Origin: Mesostigma viride
Taxonomy: Eukaryota; Streptophyta; Mesostigmatophyceae; Mesostigmatales; Mesostigmataceae
NCBI GenBank assembly: GCA_009746045.1
Contig: RPFO01000956.1
Location: forward strand, 1-27,137
Direction: 5' to 3'
DNA length: 27,137 nucleotides
Part shown: positions 23,760-27,137 of the stretch, one piece after another
How the letters are laid out: every line of letters starts with the position of its first letter
How positions within the stretch are numbered: the stretch's first letter is position 1
Notes under the pieces: model-generated
Database searches by the model: none
What the model was told of the DNA's origin: nothing
What the model saw: the letters and a program-made list of their open reading frames with translations, nothing else
Translations under genes and position numbers: made by a program

Positions 23760-24809
23760 ATTAATGATGAGGATTCAGGCTCCCATGGTGTCATCATGGC
23801 CCGTCTACGTACATGGATGTCAAGGAATAGTAAATGATGAGGATTCAGGCTCCCATGGTGTCATCATGGCTTGTCTACGTACATGGTTGGCATTTATGTA
23901 ATTAACGAGGAGGATTCAGGCTCCCATAATGTCTCCATGGCTGGCCTACGTACATGGATGTCAAGGAATAGTAAATGATGAGGATTCAGGCTCCCATGGT
24001 GTCATCATGGCCCGTCTACGTACATGGATGGCATGTATGTAATTAATGATGAGGATTCAGGCTCCCATGGTGTCATCATGGCCCGTCTACGTATATGGAT
24101 GTCAAAGAAAAAAAAATGACGAGGATTCAGGCTCCCATGGTGTCATCATGGCTGGCCTACGTACATGGATGTCTCATAAAAAAAATGATGAGGATTCAGG
24201 CTCCCATGGTGTCATCATGGCCCGTCTACGTACATGGTTGGCATTTATGTAATTAATGATGAGGATTCAGGCTCCCATGGTGTCATCATGGCCTGTCTAC
24301 GTACATGGATGGCATGTATGTATTTAATGATGAGGATTCAGGCTCCCATGGTGTCATCATGGCTGGCCTACGTACATGGATGTCTCAGAAAAAAAATGTG
24401 GAGGATTCAGGCTCCCATGGTGTCATCATGGCTGGCCTACGTACATGGATGTCTCATAAAATAAATGATGAGGATTCAGGCTCCCGTGGTGTCATTATGG
24501 CCCGTCTACGTGTTGTTGGCATGTATGAAATTAATGATGAGGATTCAGGCTCCCATAGTGTCATCATGGCTGGCCTACGTACATGGTTGGCATTTATGTA
24601 TTTAATGATGAGGATTCAGGCTCCCATGGTGTCATCATGGCTTGTCTATGTACATGGTTGGCATTTATGTAATTAATGATGAGGATTCAGGCTCCATTGG
24701 TGTCATCATGGCCCGTCTACGTACATGGGTGGCATTTATGTATTTAATGATGAGGATTTAGGCTCCCATGGGGTCATCATGGCTTGTCTACGTACATGGA
24801 GTCATATTG
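23760..24809 (-). repeat. Satellite array, inverted segment
   Basis: From about 23757 the monomers appear as reverse complements (gaggattcaggctcccatgg). Read from the right end, their order follows the left boundary of the array (5413 to about 6000): the same ccacccatgtac monomer, the same caacaacacgtag monomer with cacggg, and the same agacatcc types, with a few substitutions and one monomer difference. Confidence 0.95.
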
Positions 24810-25073
24810 ATTCATGGAACAATGAGATACCATTCTTAATTGAAAATTGTTCTTGATACTTTCACATGCATGCCCGGAATCGTGAATTTGTGCGGGTTTC
24901 CATGATGACAATCCTCATTGAATTCTTGAGCACACAATATTGAGCAATTTAGGGGCACTTCGGCAATGTTGACCATTTTCATTCATGATCAATAAAATTA
25001 ACATTTAATGCAATAAATACATATTCCACTCATTTTAATAAACCATGCAAAAACTTTACAAGCACGCTCAAGC
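24810..25073 (-). repeat. Inverted copy of the unique spacer (right arm)
   Basis: Reverse complement of 5149-5412, collinear without visible gaps. It joins the inverted satellite to the inverted minisatellite. Confidence 0.9.
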
Positions 25074-25572
25074 TAGGGGTGGGCTGGCATGCACGCGTGG
25101 GTGTGGGGGTGGGCTGGCATGCATGCGTGGGTGTGGGGGTGGGCTGGCATGCACGTGTGGGTGTGGGGGTGGGCTGGCATGCATGCGTGGGTGTGGGGTT
25201 GGGCTAGCCTGCATGCGTGGGTGTGGGGGGGGCTGGCATGCATGCGTGGGTGTGTGGGGGGGCTAGCATGCATGCGTAAGTGTGGGGGGGGCTGGCATGC
25301 ATGCGTGGTGTGGGGGGGGCTGGCATGCATGCGTGGGTGTGTGTGGGGGGCTAGCATGCATGCGTAAGTGTGGGGGGGGGCTGGCATGCATGCGTGGGTG
25401 TGTATGGGGGCTGGCATGCATGCGTGGGTGTGTGTGGGGGGCTAGCATGCATGCGTGGTGTGTGGGGGGCTGTCATGCATGCGTGGGTGTGTGTGGGGGC
25501 TGGCATCCATGCGTGGGTGTGTGGGGGGGCTAGCATGCATGCGTGGGTGTGGGGGTGGGCTAGCATGCATGC
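25074..25572 (-). repeat. Minisatellite, about 17 copies (right, inverted)
   Basis: Reverse complement of the left minisatellite (gcatgcatgcgtgggtgtg plus a G-rich tract). The order of unit variants starting from the spacer mirrors the left array: cacgcgtg first, cacgtgtg third, gcctgcatg with gggttggg fifth, then the gcgtaagtg variants. About five or six units fewer than the left copy. Confidence 0.95.
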
Positions 25573-25597
25573 GAGAAAGAAGGGGGAGGGGAATGAA
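25573..25597. other. Junction between inverted minisatellite and block A'
   Basis: A purine-rich 25-bp segment (gagaaagaagggggagggg...) without counterpart next to block A on the left. It marks where mirrored order ends and direct order begins. Confidence 0.5.
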
Positions 25598-26862
25598 ACT
25601 GCTTTTTAGGACGAAAACGTGACAAATCCTGGCTCGCGAAAAAGCAGGAAAAAATGGCTCGATTCTTGGAGAAATTAGTTTACTGATTCTAATTTATGGT
25701 GGGATAGTTTTGCGATCTATATATGTCGCGGGCTCTTTTTTCTTTACCATAGGCAGGGGGGGGGTCCGGCCTGAAATTTCTGTCGGGATGAATGAAAGTA
25801 TAATTGATGCCTTGCAAAGGTGTGATTGTCGATTGTTGCCAGTTTTGAAAGGTCCTAAATGGGAAGCTAAGTTTAATGATTGTTTCTCTAAAAGCCGTAA
25901 AAATTCCCGGCTGCTATCTTTACTTTCCCGTCATTTGCGGTAAGATAACATTAGGCCCTGCGCCATGCCGCCGAACTCTCCATGAAAAGGGTGGCCTTTC
26001 TTGTGCGCCTGGGCAGATAACCCGTTGATGGTAACGTTCTTTGTTTAAACGTCCTTAAGATAGCGCTTTCCTGCTTTCTTCCCCTTAACCTCGTTTGAGC
26101 GTAAGCTTTTTGCCTTCTTCCGCAGAAATGCCAGTCCATGAAGTGCGGGTCATGGCGCTGCATTCGCTGATTCCTGGATGTTTTTAAGCAAGGTTCGTCT
26201 GTGTACGGTGGCTGGCTTTCTGCAGCGCGTGGCACGCAACCTGTCGGGAAGGTGTAATGCTTTTATTTGCCATGGCTTCCTCTGAAATTTCTTTTAGGCT
26301 TTATAGACAGTTGTGGTTTCGATGGATAATTCACGCGGTCTTCCTAAGCAGCGGCAATTCATTTTCCCCAGACACTGACGAGCTGGCACCTGTCTCCTAA
26401 AGAGAGCGGCTCGTGCTTGTTAGAAAAGGAGGCAGTGGTGCATTTTTGCGGGACACAATGGTTGGTGGCCACATGCGTCAGGTAGCTGTGTCCCAATGGT
26501 CTCTTCACCTTTCCCCCACTGGAGTATGTTAGCATTGTCATGCTATACTCAGAGGCAGCTAGCCCAGGTTGGCTGATAAAAAGGTCAAGCTTAAATTTTC
26601 TCTTTATATGACTGGCGTGTGTGGTCCCTCCACGTGTCCGGCTTGGTTCTGGGCCAATTTTGGAAGGAGGGTTTATAATGTGTTGTTGGGTGGAACAACT
26701 TGGTTGTTGGCAGCAAAATCAACACATTAGTTAGGCCTGAGAATAGGCCATGACATATGCTGGTCATCACACAGACCACGCGTGTCGTCCTAACAGCCTT
26801 GTTTGTTAATGTGGTAGAGCGTCAACAAGGCGGGCTGTGCGATTGTGGAGGGGTGGGCGCGT
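25598..26862 (+). repeat. Block A', second direct copy of block A
   Basis: Collinear with 3301-4478 in the same orientation, but about 87 bp longer because of many one- to few-base insertions (aaacg versus aaaacg, ggtcgtaagg versus ggtcctaaatggg, gcagtgtgc versus gcagtggtgc). The pattern is typical either of long neutral divergence or of uncorrected long-read sequence in one copy. Confidence 0.85.
25788..25939 (+). CDS. Possible coding exon in block A', unrecognised product (low confidence)
   Basis: An open frame from 25710, with an internal ATG at 25788, encodes a protein-like stretch containing SIIDALQRCDCRLLPVLKG and then KWEAKFNDCF. It ends at a consensus splice donor gcg|gtaagata (GT at 25940). 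A good acceptor, a pyrimidine run ending cgcag at 26125, lies 186 bp on; in block A the equivalent donor (3615) and acceptor (3800) are also 186 bp apart. A further acceptor-like site (tttaccatag) precedes the exon at about 25752. In block A the same stretch is disrupted by small deletions. No homologue is recognised; this could be chance. Confidence 0.25.
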
Positions 26863-27137
26863 GCTAGCCGCCCCCCACATCCACACGCATGCAGTTGCTA
26901 GCCCACCCCCCACACCCACGCATGTGCTAGCTCCCGGCCCCGGCCCCCCACACCAGCATGCATGCTAGCCCCCTCCCCACACCCACGCATGCATTGGCTA
27001 GCCACATCACAACACGCATTGCATGCCTGCCACCCCCACACCCACGCCATGCATGCTAGCCCCCCACACACCCACGCAGTGCATGCCAGCCCCCCACACA
27101 CCCGCATGCATGACCGCCCCCCACCACAGGCCCACCA
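26863..27137 (+). repeat. Minisatellite, about 9 degenerate copies, running off the window end
   Basis: Forward orientation as in the left copy, but with more irregular spacing and base changes (for example gccgccccccacatcc, agctcccggccccgg, cgcattgcatgcc). It follows block A' exactly as the left minisatellite follows block A, so a second round of the whole unit may begin here. Confidence 0.85.

Noticed and set aside
5621-24676. Many open frames of 60-270 codons across the satellite, on both strands
   Set aside because: They are made only of recurring phrases from two stop-free frames of a monomer of about 70 bp (frame rotates each monomer). They occur wherever the repeat does and show no start or splice context.

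Overview
The window looks like a repeat-dominated piece of a nuclear eukaryotic chromosome, probably subtelomeric, pericentromeric or otherwise heterochromatic. Reasons: a satellite array of about 16.8 kb (near 240 monomers of about 70 bp) with higher-order structure, long inverted boundary segments, a nested LTR retrotransposon with a minus-strand primer-binding site of the initiator-tRNA type, and no bacterial operons or ribosome-binding sites. The species cannot be named from the sequence. An alga, protist or plant relative would fit, but this is inference. There is no intact recognisable housekeeping gene and no rRNA, tRNA or CRISPR locus.

Layout. 1-1601 (minus) holds a cysteine-rich, probably mobile-element-derived gene that runs off the left edge and is split over three reading frames. 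1613-2165 is a short tandem repeat of about 230 bp units that keeps coding-like features. 2455-2632 is an AT-rich tract. 2633-3300 is apparently non-coding. Block A (3301-4478) leads into a 30-bp minisatellite (4479-5148), a unique spacer (5149-5412) and then the satellite, head-to-tail from 5413 to 23757. Within it a 4,340-bp higher-order unit is tandemly duplicated (about 6021-14700), and a 2,612-bp non-autonomous LTR retrotransposon (17039-19650, minus) with two 599-bp LTRs is inserted. At about 23757 the satellite reverses polarity. From there the left boundary is mirrored: inverted satellite (23760-24809), inverted spacer (24810-25073) and inverted minisatellite (25074-25572), even in the order of minisatellite variants. 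Block A then recurs in DIRECT orientation (25598-26862), followed by the minisatellite in its original orientation up to the window end.

The nearest thing to an unusual system is this architecture: a satellite body bracketed by inverted composite ends, each made of a tandem minisatellite plus a spacer. It recalls foldback-type elements, but could equally be two converging arrays of a larger repeat or partly an assembly product. No coding genes cooperate here. Nearly all long open frames are by-products of stop-poor tandem repeats.
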